Positions 32,765 through 41,179 of a stretch of DNA of 64,000 bases are shown here, in pieces. A program made the translations under genes and the position numbers. Where the stretch lies: contig NZ_JBGCCJ010000001.1 of assembly GCF_041262565.1 (NCBI RefSeq), positions 3,720,001 to 3,784,000 on the forward strand. Direction: 5' to 3'. Each line of letters begins with the position of its first letter. The stretch's first letter is position 1. Source of the DNA: Leifsonia sp. EB41. Lineage in GTDB: Bacteria > Actinomycetota > Actinomycetes > Actinomycetales > Microbacteriaceae. The notes beneath the pieces were generated by a model. The model saw nothing but the letters and a program-made list of their open reading frames with translations, ran no database searches and had not been told where the DNA came from.

Positions 32765-33580
32765 ATGACCTGGATGAATCGGCTCAGAGAACTCGGTGGC
32801 GCGGCCACCACCCATCAGCTCCGGATGGCGGGCGCCACACCGGAGGATCTGAAGCGCGCGGTGCGCGGCGGCGCAGTGGATCGCGTGCGGAAGGGCGTCT
32901 ACGTCTCTCCGCTCCTGGACGGAGTGGCGCTGGAGGCCGTCCGTGCGGGAGCGCGCCTGTCGTGCGTCTCGGCCTGCGCCAGCTACGGGCTCTGGTCCGG
33001 CTCGGATCGGCGGACGCACGTGATGCTGTCGCCGCAGTCGCGCCGAGCGCCGCCTGGCTTCGTCTGCCATTGGCGGCCGGCCGAGGACCATCCCGAGCTG
33101 TGGCGGGTGTCGCTCGGCGACTGCTTGCGGTCGGTGGCGCGGTGTGCGGACGAGGAGACGGCGGTCGCGGCGTTCGACACGGCGCTCACAGCGGGGCTCG
33201 TCAGCCCATCCGGACTGCGGCGGATCCTGGAGGCGGCGCCGAGGGCGGCGCGTGAGCGGGCGGCGCTCGCGCGGGCGGGTTCGGACTCCGGGGTCGAGTC
33301 GCTCGTGCGGCAGCGACTGGAGCGGCGCGGGCGCAGAGTCGAGCAGCAGGTGCACGTGCGCGGCGTCGGCCGGGTGGACATGCGGATCGACGGCGAGCTG
33401 TTTCTGGAGATCGACGGGTATGCGTTCCACAGCGACGCAGGCTCGTTCGAGCGCGACCGGTTGAGGGATGCCACGCTCGCCGAGCTCGGACACCGGCGGC
33501 TCCGGGTGTCCGCGCGGCAGGCGGTCGGCGATTGGCCGAGGGTGGAGGCTGCGATCGACCGCATCGTGCAACAGGGGTAG
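32765..33580 (+). CDS. AbiEi-like winged-helix protein with DUF559/VSR-type nuclease domain
   Basis: A 271-residue protein. The N-terminal 60 residues (GGAATTHQLRMAGATPEDLKRAV, then GAVDRVRKGVYV) resemble the winged helix of AbiEi antitoxin-type proteins. The C-terminal 90 residues (SGVESLVRQRLERRG, VDMRIDGELFLEIDGYAFH, FERDRLRDATL) match the DUF559/very-short-patch-repair restriction-like fold with a putative E-x(n)-D-x(n)-ExD catalytic set. Such single-gene fusions are common in Microbacteriaceae, and their role in defence is unproven. No partner toxin gene adjoins. The ATG at 32765 has only a weak AGGAT upstream. Confidence 0.75.
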   Translation: MTWMNRLRELGGAATTHQLRMAGATPEDLKRAVRGGAVDRVRKGVYVSPLLDGVALEAVRAGARLSCVSACASYGLWSGSDRRTHVMLSPQSRRAPPGFVCHWRPAEDHPELWRVSLGDCLRSVARCADEETAVAAFDTALTAGLVSPSGLRRILEAAPRAARERAALARAGSDSGVESLVRQRLERRGRRVEQQVHVRGVGRVDMRIDGELFLEIDGYAFHSDAGSFERDRLRDATLAELGHRRLRVSARQAVGDWPRVEAAIDRIVQQG

Positions 33581-33581
33581 C

Positions 33582-33626
33582 CCCCAGCGGGCCTAGCTCC
33601 AGCGGGCCTAGCCCCAGCGGGCAAAG
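33582..33626. repeat. Three tandem 15-bp repeats just after the DUF559 gene
   Basis: Units at 33582-33596, 33597-33611 and 33612-33626 share the core CCAGCGGGC; the first two differ at one base (CCCCAGCGGGCCTAG, then CTCCAGCGGGCCTAG). The third ends AAAG. Each unit is a multiple of three and begins two bases after the stop codon. Confidence 0.7.
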
Positions 33627-33729
33627 CCCCTCAGCGAACTCACAGCAACCCAGGGACCATCCCGGCGCCTTCCGCTGTTCTCCTTACTGACGGCGCCGCA
33701 GCCAGCGCTCGCCGCACTCAGGAGGAAAC

Positions 33730-34203
33730 GTGACACAGGACTACCGCAAGAGCCAGGACGCCGTCGCGCGGCTCACCCCCGCGCAGTATGCGGTCACCCA
33801 GGAGGCGGCGACAGAGCCCGCCTTCCGCAACGAGTTCTGGAACAATCACGAGGCGGGGCTCTACGTCGACATCGTGTCGGGGGAGCCGCTCTTCGCGTCC
33901 GTGAACAAGTACGACAGCCGTTCCGGTTGGCCGAGCTTCACCGTGCCGGTGGAGCCGGGCAACATCGTCGAGAAGAGAGACCGCACCTTCGGGATGGTCC
34001 GCACCGAGGTGCGCTCCGCCCACGGCGACAGCCACCTCGGCCACCTGTTCGACGACGGGCCCGCCGAGGCGGGGGGCCTGCGCTACTGCATCAACTCCGC
34101 CGCACTCCGCTTCGTCCCGCTCGCCGAGCTGGACGAGCAGGGCTACGGCGACTACCGCCACCTTTTCGAGAACGACGAGAACGAGAACGAGGAGAACCAC
34201 TGA
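33730..34203 (+). CDS. msrB: Peptide-methionine (R)-S-oxide reductase
   Basis: A 157-residue repair enzyme reducing methionine-R-sulfoxide in proteins. The fold motifs [30 protein letters not shown] and [11 protein letters not shown] are present, the last with the catalytic Cys. The two CxxC zinc sites of many MsrB proteins are missing, and the resolving Cys before GWPSF is Arg-Ser, so recycling must use another Cys or a direct reductant. The GTG at 33730 has AGGAGG at ideal distance. Its acidic tail ([10 protein letters not shown]) is unusual. The stop overlaps msrA (TGATG). Confidence 0.92.
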   Translation: MTQDYRKSQDAVARLTPAQYAVTQEAATEPAFRNEFWNNHEAGLYVDIVSGEPLFASVNKYDSRSGWPSFTVPVEPGNIVEKRDRTFGMVRTEVRSAHGDSHLGHLFDDGPAEAGGLRYCINSAALRFVPLAELDEQGYGDYRHLFENDENENEENH

Positions 34204-34715
34204 TGACGACCGAGAAGGCCATCCTGGCCGGAGGATGTTTCTGGGGCATGCAGGACCTCATCCGCAAGCGCCCCGGCGTCGTGGGCACCCGCGTCGGCTA
34301 CACCGGCGGCGACGTGCCCAACGCCACCTACCGCAACCACGGCACCCACGCCGAGGCGATCGAGATCGAGTTCGACCCGGAGCGGGTCAGCTACCGCGAC
34401 CTGCTCGAGTTCTTCTTCCAGATCCACGACCCGTCGACGAAGAACCGCCAGGGCAACGACGTCGGCACCAGCTACCGGTCGGCGATCTACTACGAGGACG
34501 CCGAGCAGCGCCGCGTCGCCGAGGACACCATCGCCGACGTGGACGCGTCCGGTCTCTGGCCGGGCAAGGTCGTCACCGAGGTGGAGCCGGCCGGACCGTT
34601 CTGGGAGGCCGAGCCCGAGCACCAGGACTACCTGGAGCGCATCCCGTGGGGCTACACCTGCCACTTCGCCCGCCCGGACTGGAAGCTCCCGCGCCGGGAG
34701 GCCGCGGCGAGCTGA
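34203..34715 (+). CDS. msrA: Peptide-methionine (S)-S-oxide reductase
   Basis: A 170-residue partner of MsrB that reduces the S-epimer of methionine sulfoxide. The catalytic Cys is in [11 protein letters not shown] near residue 12; [29 protein letters not shown] and [27 protein letters not shown] are the conserved core. The ATG at 34203 uses the last base of the msrB stop (TGATG), so translation is coupled and both epimers are handled together. It ends before a convergent RNA methyltransferase. Confidence 0.95.
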   Translation: MTTEKAILAGGCFWGMQDLIRKRPGVVGTRVGYTGGDVPNATYRNHGTHAEAIEIEFDPERVSYRDLLEFFFQIHDPSTKNRQGNDVGTSYRSAIYYEDAEQRRVAEDTIADVDASGLWPGKVVTEVEPAGPFWEAEPEHQDYLERIPWGYTCHFARPDWKLPRREAAAS

Positions 34716-34794
34716 GCCCGTCCCATCGCAGCGAGGCCCGCGTCTTCCCGACGCGGGCCTCGTGCCGTTTCGGGGCAGTGGGTGCGGTCGGCCG

Positions 34795-35919
34795 TCAGAC
34801 CCGGTCGAGCAGCACCGCGACCTCCTGGTGCCCGGTCTGCGGGAACATGTCGAGCACGCGGCCCGTGCGGATGCGGTACGACGGCATCCGCGTCAGGTCG
34901 TGGGCGAGGCTCTTCGGGTTGCAGCTCGAATACACCACGCTCGGAACGCCGGAGCCTTCGAGCCAGCCGGAGAGCTCCGCTCCGATTCCGCGCCGCGGCG
35001 GGTTGACGATGACGAGCTCCGGGGCGGTCTTCGCCGCCAGCGCGAACGCGGTCGCGTCTCCCGCCCGGAACGCCACCAGCGGAAGCCCGGCCGCGGAGGC
35101 CGTCGCGCGGGCGCTCCGCACCGCCTCCGTGCTGGTCTCCACGCCGACGACCAGCCGGCCCGGCGCCGCCACGTTCAGGGCGAAGCCGCCGACCCCGCAG
35201 TACAGGTCCCACACGCTCGCCGGCGACACCTCGTCCACCCAGGCTGCGACCTGCGCGTACAGCGCCTCGGCGACGGCGGTGTTGGTCTGGAAGAAGCTCT
35301 GCGGACGCAGCCGCAGCGGAATGCCGCCCACCCGCATCACGAGCGACGACTCCGCGGTCAGCACGATCTCGCGCTCGCCCTCCACCACCGCCTTGTGCTC
35401 CGGCTGGAGGTTCACGGTCACGACCCGCGCGGCCGGGAGCGCGGCCAGCAGCTCGGGCAGCCGCGCGCGGATGCGGCCGACGGACTCCTCCGACCGGACG
35501 ACGAACCGGACCATCAGCTCGTCGTCGGGGGAGAGGGTCACCAGCACGTACTTGAGCTCGCCGCGGCGGTCGGGCACGCTGTACGGCTCGATCCTGGCAC
35601 GGGTCACGAAGTCGGCGAGCACGGGCAACGCAGCCCGGACGCCCGGCGCGCAGATCCCGCACTCGCGGAGGTCGACGCCGCGTCCCGCCTCGTCGAGGAT
35701 GCCGATGGTCGGCGCCTCCACCGTGCCGGAGACGACCATCTTGGCTTTGTTCCGATACCCGGACTCGGCGCTCGCGACCGGCGGCAGCCAGACCGCGTCG
35801 CCGAACGGCGCCAGGAGTTCGCGCGAGTGGCGGTCCTTGCCGGCGAGCTGCTCGGCGTAGGGGACGCCCATCAGCGTGCACGAGCGGCACACGCCGGCGT
35901 CGAAGTACGAGCAATCCAT
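34795..35919 (-). CDS. rlmC: 23S rRNA (uracil(747)-C(5))-methyltransferase-like enzyme
   Basis: A 374-residue TrmA/RlmC/RlmD-family RNA methyltransferase. The N-terminal Cys cluster (MDCSYFDAGVCRSCTLMG plus RECGICAPG near residue 87) should bind a 4Fe-4S centre. There is no TRAM domain, which points to RlmC rather than RlmD. SAM motifs are VWDLYCGVGGFAL and VNPPRRG, and the catalytic Cys is in YSSCNPKSLAHDL. The ATG at 35919 lies 10 bases after TACAAT (35935-35930), so the transcript may be leaderless. It is convergent with msrA. Confidence 0.9.
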   Translation of the reverse strand: MDCSYFDAGVCRSCTLMGVPYAEQLAGKDRHSRELLAPFGDAVWLPPVASAESGYRNKAKMVVSGTVEAPTIGILDEAGRGVDLRECGICAPGVRAALPVLADFVTRARIEPYSVPDRRGELKYVLVTLSPDDELMVRFVVRSEESVGRIRARLPELLAALPAARVVTVNLQPEHKAVVEGEREIVLTAESSLVMRVGGIPLRLRPQSFFQTNTAVAEALYAQVAAWVDEVSPASVWDLYCGVGGFALNVAAPGRLVVGVETSTEAVRSARATASAAGLPLVAFRAGDATAFALAAKTAPELVIVNPPRRGIGAELSGWLEGSGVPSVVYSSCNPKSLAHDLTRMPSYRIRTGRVLDMFPQTGHQEVAVLLDRV

Positions 35920-36002
35920 TCCGCGAACGATTGTACGTGGCGTACAGCGCTCGGATTGTAGGCCCTGAACCGCACAGTGTCAGACCGACCGCCCCAGCCT
36001 CG

Positions 36003-36340
36003 CTACGGCTGGACGCTGTACCCCGCGCTCTCCAGAGCCGACTGAACCTGGCTGATCCGGAACCAACTGGCGATGGTCGCCGATCCGGTACCACCACCCA
36101 GCTCCCACTTCACTGGATGTTCCCGGGGCCACGGTGCACGGAGACGATCGAAGCACGGGGGATCCACGCGGATGACCCGAGGCCGCTCACCAGGATCCCG
36201 TTCTCGTAAACCTCAAGCTTCCGCGGGAACGGCCAGCCGACGTTGACAGGAGCGATCCCGGTCCGGAAGCCGACGCTCTGCGGAGCCAACGTCGCCAGTA
36301 ACCGTCCCCGAGATCCGGCCCCCGTCGTGTCAGCGCTCAT
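36003..36340 (-). pseudogene. Frameshifted small PH-like hypothetical protein
   Basis: The ATG at 36340 opens a frame (MSADTTGAGSRGRLLATLAP, then WPFPRKLEVYENGILVSG and ASIVSVHRGPGNIQ) that stops at a TGA at 36112-36110. One base out of frame the sequence continues as KWELGGGTGSATIASWFRIS and reaches a stop at 36005-36003. The joint reads CAGTGAAG; adding one G (CAG GTG AAG) restores one frame of about 112 residues. So this looks like a single-base deletion in a small protein with a PH-like strand pattern. A sequencing error would give the same picture. Confidence 0.7.
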
Positions 36341-36383
36341 CTCTCGGTCTCTTTTCTGCGCAGCCGACGCACCTCTTCGCCGA

Positions 36384-36677
36384 CTATTTGAACTGTGACG
36401 CGATGAACACGACCGCCCAGAACACGAACCCGGCCGCCCCGATGATCATGCCGGCGATCGCCAGCCCCTTGCCGCGTGCACGACCCTGCGCCGCCGCTCG
36501 GAACCCGCGGCCGGAGAGTGCAGCGCCGAGGACGCCGATGAACCCGAACACGAACAGGCTCACGCACGAGACCACGAAGCCCCAGATCGCCAACTGACTG
36601 AATGGCAGGCGCTGAACCGGCTGGGCCGCTGCGGCCGGGCTGAACGGTTGGCCTGCAACGGATTCGGACTCGTCCAT
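36384..36677 (-). CDS. DUF4190-type small membrane protein
   Basis: A 97-residue protein with a Pro/Ala-rich cytoplasmic N-terminus and two membrane helices (about residues 28-52 and 72-95) joined by a basic loop (RGFRAAAQGRARGKGLAIAG). The second half (GRARGKGLAIAGMIIGAAG) is the DUF4190 signature. Function is unknown. It is divergent from fruR by about 180 bases, which hold the fru operators. Confidence 0.75.
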   Translation of the reverse strand: MDESESVAGQPFSPAAAAQPVQRLPFSQLAIWGFVVSCVSLFVFGFIGVLGAALSGRGFRAAAQGRARGKGLAIAGMIIGAAGFVFWAVVFIASQFK

Positions 36678-36778
36678 GTGTCTCCCCTCATGCGACGCGT
36701 CGCGTCGGCTGGCCTGACTGTAGCGGGAGGTGACGTGCTCTCGACGCGTGGCGCCGCGATTCCCACACGGCCGCACGA

Positions 36779-36836
36779 AAACACAGAAACAACCACAAAG
36801 AATCCTCTTGCTGAATGTGGTTTCGTGTTGTAATGT
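36779..36836 (+). promoter_or_regulatory. fru operon promoter with paired candidate FruR operators
   Basis: TTGCTG (36808-36813), a 17-base spacer and TAATGT (36831-36836) form a good promoter 25 bases before the fruR GTG. Two similar half-sites face each other: ACAGAAACAACCACA at 36783-36797 and TGTGGTTTCGTGTTGT at 36816-36831. The second fills the promoter spacer, so a bound DeoR-type regulator would block RNA polymerase. Confidence 0.6.
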
Positions 36837-36860
36837 GTGGGAAACCAAAGGAGGTCTCGG

Positions 36861-37646
36861 GTGTATGCAACGGAGCGTCAAGAGCTGATCGAGCGGCTGC
36901 TGCTCGAGGAGGGCCGCGTCGCCGTGGTCGAGCTCTCCGAGCGGTTCGGGGTGACCACCGAGACCGTACGCCGCGACCTCGACGCACTGGAGACCGCGGG
37001 CGCCCTGCGCCGCGTGCACGGCGGCGCCGTCGCCCTGGAGCGCGTGAGCACCGCGGAGGCCTCCGTCTTCGAGCGCACCGGCCTCCGCGCCGACACCAAG
37101 CAGCGCATCGCCGCCCGCGCCCTGGACGTCCTCGGCGACGGCTTCCGCGGCTCCCTCTACCTCGACGCCGGCACCACCACTGCGGCCGTCGCCCAGCTCC
37201 TGCCCGCCCGGCTGTCCGCCACCGGGGGAGAGGCGGAAGTCGTCACCCACTCGCTCACCCTCGCTCCCGCCCTCGCGGCGGCCGATCGGGTGGCCCTCAC
37301 CGTCGTGGGCGGCCGCATCCGCGGGGTCACCGCCGCGGCGGTCGGCGCGGCGACGGTCCGCTCCATCGAGTCGCTGCGGCCCGACATCGTCTTCGTCGGA
37401 GTCAACGGCGTCTCCGCGGGCTTCGGCCTCAGCACTCCCGACCCGGAGGAGGCCGCCGTCAAGGAGGCCATCGTCCGGGCCGCGCGGCGCGTCGTCGTCG
37501 TCGCGGACTCCACCAAGTTCCAGCAGGAGTCGCTCGTCTCGTTCGCGCCGCTCGACGCGGTGGACGTGCTGGTGACCGACCGTGCGCCCGACGGCGAGCT
37601 CGCCGACGCGCTGGCCTCCGCCGGAGTCGAGGTCGTGCAGGCATGA
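36861..37646 (+). CDS. fruR: DeoR-family regulator of the fructose operon
   Basis: A 261-residue repressor. The N-terminal DeoR helix-turn-helix (ERQELIERLLLEEGRVAVVE, then FGVTTETVRRDLDALE and RVHGGA) is followed by a DeoR C-terminal sensor domain (GSLYLDAGTTTAAVA near 90, DIVFVGVNGVSAGFGLSTPD, VVVADSTKF). The sensor probably binds fructose 1-phosphate. The GTG at 36861 follows AAAGGAGG with a 6-base gap, the best ribosome binding site in the window. It is the first gene of fruR-fruK-fruA-ptsH and its stop overlaps fruK by 4 bases. Confidence 0.9.
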   Translation: MYATERQELIERLLLEEGRVAVVELSERFGVTTETVRRDLDALETAGALRRVHGGAVALERVSTAEASVFERTGLRADTKQRIAARALDVLGDGFRGSLYLDAGTTTAAVAQLLPARLSATGGEAEVVTHSLTLAPALAAADRVALTVVGGRIRGVTAAAVGAATVRSIESLRPDIVFVGVNGVSAGFGLSTPDPEEAAVKEAIVRAARRVVVVADSTKFQQESLVSFAPLDAVDVLVTDRAPDGELADALASAGVEVVQA

Positions 37647-38608
37647 TCGTCACCCTCACCGCCAACCCGTCCCTCGACCGGGCCGTCACGCTGAGTGCCC
37701 CGCTGCGTCCTGGCGAGGTCCAGTCCGCGGCGTCGTCGCGCGAGGACGCCGGCGGCAAGGGGATCAACGTGGCGCGCGTCGTCGCCGCCTCCGGAGTGCC
37801 GGCGCTCGCCGTGCTCCCGCTCGCCGCCGACGACCCGTTCGGCATCGTTCTCCGCTCGGCCGCCGTGCCCGTCCGCACGGTCGCCATCCACGGCCACGCG
37901 CGCGCCAACCTCACCATCACCGACCCCGCAGGCACCACCACCAAGCTGAACCTGCCCGGCGCGGCGCTCGGCGCTTCAGACGCTGCCGCGCTGGTGGAGG
38001 CCGTGGTCGAGGCCTGCGCCGGCGCCCGGTGGCTCGTGCTCGCCGGCTCGCTGCCGCCCGGCGCCGGCGACGACTTCTACGTGACCGTCATCCACGCCGT
38101 GCGCGAGCGCTGGGCGGACGCCGCCCCGCTGATCGCGGTGGACACGTCGGGAGAGGCCCTGCGCGCAGCGGTCTTCGACGGCCACCCCGACCTGATCAAG
38201 CCCAATGAGGACGAGCTCGCCGAGCTCACCGGGTCCCCATTCACGTCCGGAGAGCTCTGCGAGTCCGGCGAGCTCCCGGAGGCGGTCCTCGCCGTCGCCC
38301 GCACGCTCGTCCCCGAGCAGGCCGGCGCAGCGCTGGTCACGCTCGGCGCCCTCGGCTCCGTCCTCGTGACCGCCGACGGCTGCTTCGTGGCCGACGCCCC
38401 GCGCATCCGCGTGCGGAGCACCGTCGGTGCAGGCGACAGCGCGCTGGCCGGCTTCCTGCTGGCCGACGTCGCCGGCGCCACCCCCTCCGAGCGGCTCGTG
38501 CACGCGATCCGCTACGGCTCGGCCGCGGCCTCGCTGCCCGGCACCCAGGCGCCCCGACCGGCCGACCTGCCCACCGGCGACCTCAAGGTCGCCGCACTCC
38601 ATCCCTGA
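37643..38608 (+). CDS. fruK: 1-phosphofructokinase
   Basis: A 321-residue PfkB/ribokinase-family kinase that turns fructose 1-phosphate into fructose 1,6-bisphosphate. It begins MIVTLTANPSLDRAV, the fruK-type start, and has GGKGINVARV near residue 38, DLIKPNEDELAELTG and the catalytic/anion-hole motif STVGAGDSALAGFL (Asp about 264). The ATG overlaps the fruR stop (ATGA at 37643-37646). Located between the regulator and the PTS permease, it acts on the phosphorylated sugar delivered by FruA. Confidence 0.93.
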   Translation: MIVTLTANPSLDRAVTLSAPLRPGEVQSAASSREDAGGKGINVARVVAASGVPALAVLPLAADDPFGIVLRSAAVPVRTVAIHGHARANLTITDPAGTTTKLNLPGAALGASDAAALVEAVVEACAGARWLVLAGSLPPGAGDDFYVTVIHAVRERWADAAPLIAVDTSGEALRAAVFDGHPDLIKPNEDELAELTGSPFTSGELCESGELPEAVLAVARTLVPEQAGAALVTLGALGSVLVTADGCFVADAPRIRVRSTVGAGDSALAGFLLADVAGATPSERLVHAIRYGSAAASLPGTQAPRPADLPTGDLKVAALHP

Positions 38609-38666
38609 ACCCCGAACCCCCCGGAACCAATCTCCCCGGAGTTCATCCCCCGACCTGGAGGACACC

Positions 38667-40733
38667 GTGTCACTGAAGACCATCACCCCCGCACTCGTCA
38701 GCCTCGACGGCGCGGCCGGCGACAAGAGCGACGTCATCCGCGCACTCGCCGCGCGCGTCGTCGCCGAAGGCCGCGCCACCGACGCCGACGCGCTGTACGC
38801 GGACGCCTGGGCCCGCGAGCTGAAGGACGAGACCGGCCTGCCCGGCGGCATCGCCATCCCGCACGCCAAGAGCCCGTCGGTGACCGTTCCGACGCTCGCG
38901 TTCGCGCGGCTGGAGCCCGGCGTGGACTTCGGTGCACCGGACGGTCCCGCCGACCTCGTGTTCCTGATCGCGGCGCCGGCGGACGCGGCCGAAGCCCACC
39001 TCGCCGTCCTGTCGAAGCTCGCGCGCAGCCTGATGACCGAGGAGTTCACCTCGGGACTGCGGGCCGCGAGGACCCCGGAGGACGTCGTGGCGCTCGTGGA
39101 CGAGGCCATCGGCGAGGGCGAGGCGAGCACTGCGACGAAGGCCGCAGCGGCATCCGCCGGCGCCGCACCCGAGGCCGGCGCCGCCCTCCGCATCGACGGC
39201 CGCCCGGCCCGCATCGTCGCCGTCACCTCGTGTGCGACCGGCATCGCTCACACCTTCATGGCCGCCGACGCGCTCACCGCCGCCGGCACCAAGAACGGCG
39301 TCGCCCTGACCGTCGAGCCGCAGGGCTCCAGCGGCTACCAGGCCATCCAGCAGAGCATCATCGACGACGCCGACGCGGTGATCTTCGCCAACGACGTGGA
39401 TGTGCGCGAGGAGGCCCGCTTCGCCGGCAAGCCCGTGGTGCGCTCCACCGTCAAGCGCGGCATCGAGCAGCCCGACCAGCTCATCGCCGAGGCCGTCGCC
39501 GTCGCGGCCGACCCGAACGGCGCCCGCGTCACCGCGTCCGGCGGCTCATCCGCCGCATCGGCGGCGACGAACCTCTCCTGGGGCGCGAACCTCAAGCGCA
39601 TCCTGCTCACCGGCGTCAGCTACATGATCCCGTTCGTCGCGGGCGGCGGCCTGCTGATCGCGATCAGCTTCCTGCCGTTCCTCGGCGGCTACGGCATCGC
39701 GCTCGCGCACGGCAGCTCCGGCATGAACAACGCGGTCTACACGCTGACGCACTTCGCGATCTGGAACCTCCCGCCGGAAGGCCTCGGCTACTACCTCGGC
39801 GCGATAGCGTTCGAGATCGGAAGCGTGAGCCTCGGTTTCCTCGTCCCGGCGCTGGCCGGCTACATCGCCTTCGCGATCGCCGACCGGCCGGGCATCGCAC
39901 CCGGATTCGTCGCCGGCGCCATCGCGGTCTTCATGAACGCGGGCTTCCTCGGCGGCCTGATCGGCGGCCTCCTGGCCGGCTACGCCGCGTGGCTGATCGG
40001 CCGCCCCGCCGTCCCGCGCTGGCTGCGCGGCCTGATGCCGGTCGTGATCATCCCGCTCGGCGCCTCGATCATCGCCTCGGGCCTGATGCTGCTGATCCTG
40101 GGCGCGCCGATCGCGTGGCTGATGACCCAGCTCACCGCCTTCCTGAACGGCCTGTCCGGCGCCGGCGCCATCTTCCTCGGTGTCATCCTCGGCCTGATGA
40201 TGTGCTTCGACCTGGGCGGTCCGGTCAACAAGGTGGCCTATGCGTTCGCGGTCGCCGGCCTCGCCGCGCAGACCGACGCCAGCTTCCACATCATGGCCGC
40301 GGTCATGGTCGCCGGCATGGTGCCGCCGCTCGGGATGGCGCTGGCCTCCACGGTGCTCTACCGCCGCGGCTTCACCGAGGTGGAGCGCGAGAACGGAGCG
40401 GCCGCCTGGCTGCTGGGACTCTCGTTCATCTCGGAGGGCGCCATCCCGTTCGCCGCCGCCGACCCGCTGCGGGTCATCCCGGCGAACCTCGCAGGCGGCG
40501 CCGTCGCCGGAGCGCTGGCGATGGCCTTCGGGGTCGGATCGCGTGCGCCCCACGGCGGGATCTTCGTGTTCTTCGCGATCGACCCGGTCTGGGGCTTCCT
40601 CCTGGCGCTCGCGGCCGGGACGCTCGTCACGGCCTTCCTCGTGGTCGGTCTGAAGCGGTTCGCGGCGCCCCGCATCGTGACCCGAGCCGCAGTGGAGGCC
40701 GAGCAGCCCGTCCCCGCGACCGTCGCCGCCTGA
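38667..40733 (+). CDS. fruA: PTS fructose transporter subunit IIABC
   Basis: A 688-residue permease with all three fructose PTS domains in one chain. IIA covers about residues 1-150 with the phospho-His in GIAIPHAKS (His 66). IIB (about 180-280) has the phospho-Cys in VTSCATGIAHT (Cys 189). IIC (about 315-670) is a polytopic membrane domain with GGGLLIAISF and LGLMMCFDLGGPVNKVAYAF. It imports fructose as fructose 1-phosphate using phosphate from HPr. The GTG at 38667 follows TGGAGGA. An Ala-rich linker joins IIA to IIB. Confidence 0.95.
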   Translation: MSLKTITPALVSLDGAAGDKSDVIRALAARVVAEGRATDADALYADAWARELKDETGLPGGIAIPHAKSPSVTVPTLAFARLEPGVDFGAPDGPADLVFLIAAPADAAEAHLAVLSKLARSLMTEEFTSGLRAARTPEDVVALVDEAIGEGEASTATKAAAASAGAAPEAGAALRIDGRPARIVAVTSCATGIAHTFMAADALTAAGTKNGVALTVEPQGSSGYQAIQQSIIDDADAVIFANDVDVREEARFAGKPVVRSTVKRGIEQPDQLIAEAVAVAADPNGARVTASGGSSAASAATNLSWGANLKRILLTGVSYMIPFVAGGGLLIAISFLPFLGGYGIALAHGSSGMNNAVYTLTHFAIWNLPPEGLGYYLGAIAFEIGSVSLGFLVPALAGYIAFAIADRPGIAPGFVAGAIAVFMNAGFLGGLIGGLLAGYAAWLIGRPAVPRWLRGLMPVVIIPLGASIIASGLMLLILGAPIAWLMTQLTAFLNGLSGAGAIFLGVILGLMMCFDLGGPVNKVAYAFAVAGLAAQTDASFHIMAAVMVAGMVPPLGMALASTVLYRRGFTEVERENGAAAWLLGLSFISEGAIPFAAADPLRVIPANLAGGAVAGALAMAFGVGSRAPHGGIFVFFAIDPVWGFLLALAAGTLVTAFLVVGLKRFAAPRIVTRAAVEAEQPVPATVAA

Positions 40734-40788
40734 CCGGCACCGCGGCTCCCACCTCCGTCACCACCCACGACCACAGAAGAAGAGAACC

Positions 40789-41058
40789 ATGACCCAGCGC
40801 ACCGCCACCGTCGCCAGCTCCTCCGGGCTCCACGCCCGCCCCGCCAAGCTGTTCGTGAAAGCCGTCCAGGAGAAGGGCATCCCGGTGACGATCGCCGCCG
40901 GCGACGGCCCCGACCTCAACGCGGCCAGCATCCTCTCCCTGATGGGGCTCGCCGCCAGCAAGGGCACCGTCGTCACCCTGAAGTCGGAGGCCCCTGGTGC
41001 GGAGGTCGCACTGGACGAGCTCGTCGTGCTCCTGGAGACCGACCTCGACGCCGAGTAG
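40789..41058 (+). CDS. ptsH: Phosphocarrier protein HPr
   Basis: An 89-residue PTS phosphocarrier. The active His is in SSGLHARPA (His 15) and the second regulatory region reads LNAASILSLMGL with a Ser at 47. It receives phosphate from enzyme I and passes it to the IIA domain of FruA. It lies 55 bases downstream of fruA and is followed by a GC-rich hairpin at 41080-41096. Enzyme I (ptsI) is not in the window. Confidence 0.95.
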   Translation: MTQRTATVASSSGLHARPAKLFVKAVQEKGIPVTIAAGDGPDLNAASILSLMGLAASKGTVVTLKSEAPGAEVALDELVVLLETDLDAE

Positions 41059-41079
41059 CGGCCGACCCTCGACCCTCCC

Positions 41080-41096
41080 CGGGCCGACGCGGCCCG
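41080..41096 (+). terminator. GC-rich hairpin after ptsH
   Basis: CGGGCCG and CGGCCCG form a perfect 7-bp stem with a 3-base loop, 21 bases after the ptsH stop codon. No T-run follows, as is usual in actinomycetes. Confidence 0.5.
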
Positions 41097-41179
41097 CCCC
41101 CTCCCCGCCCTAGCGTCGAAGGACACGACCGCTCCCCAGTCGCGTCCGGCGGGGACGCAGGGGCGGGAAGGGGGACAGG

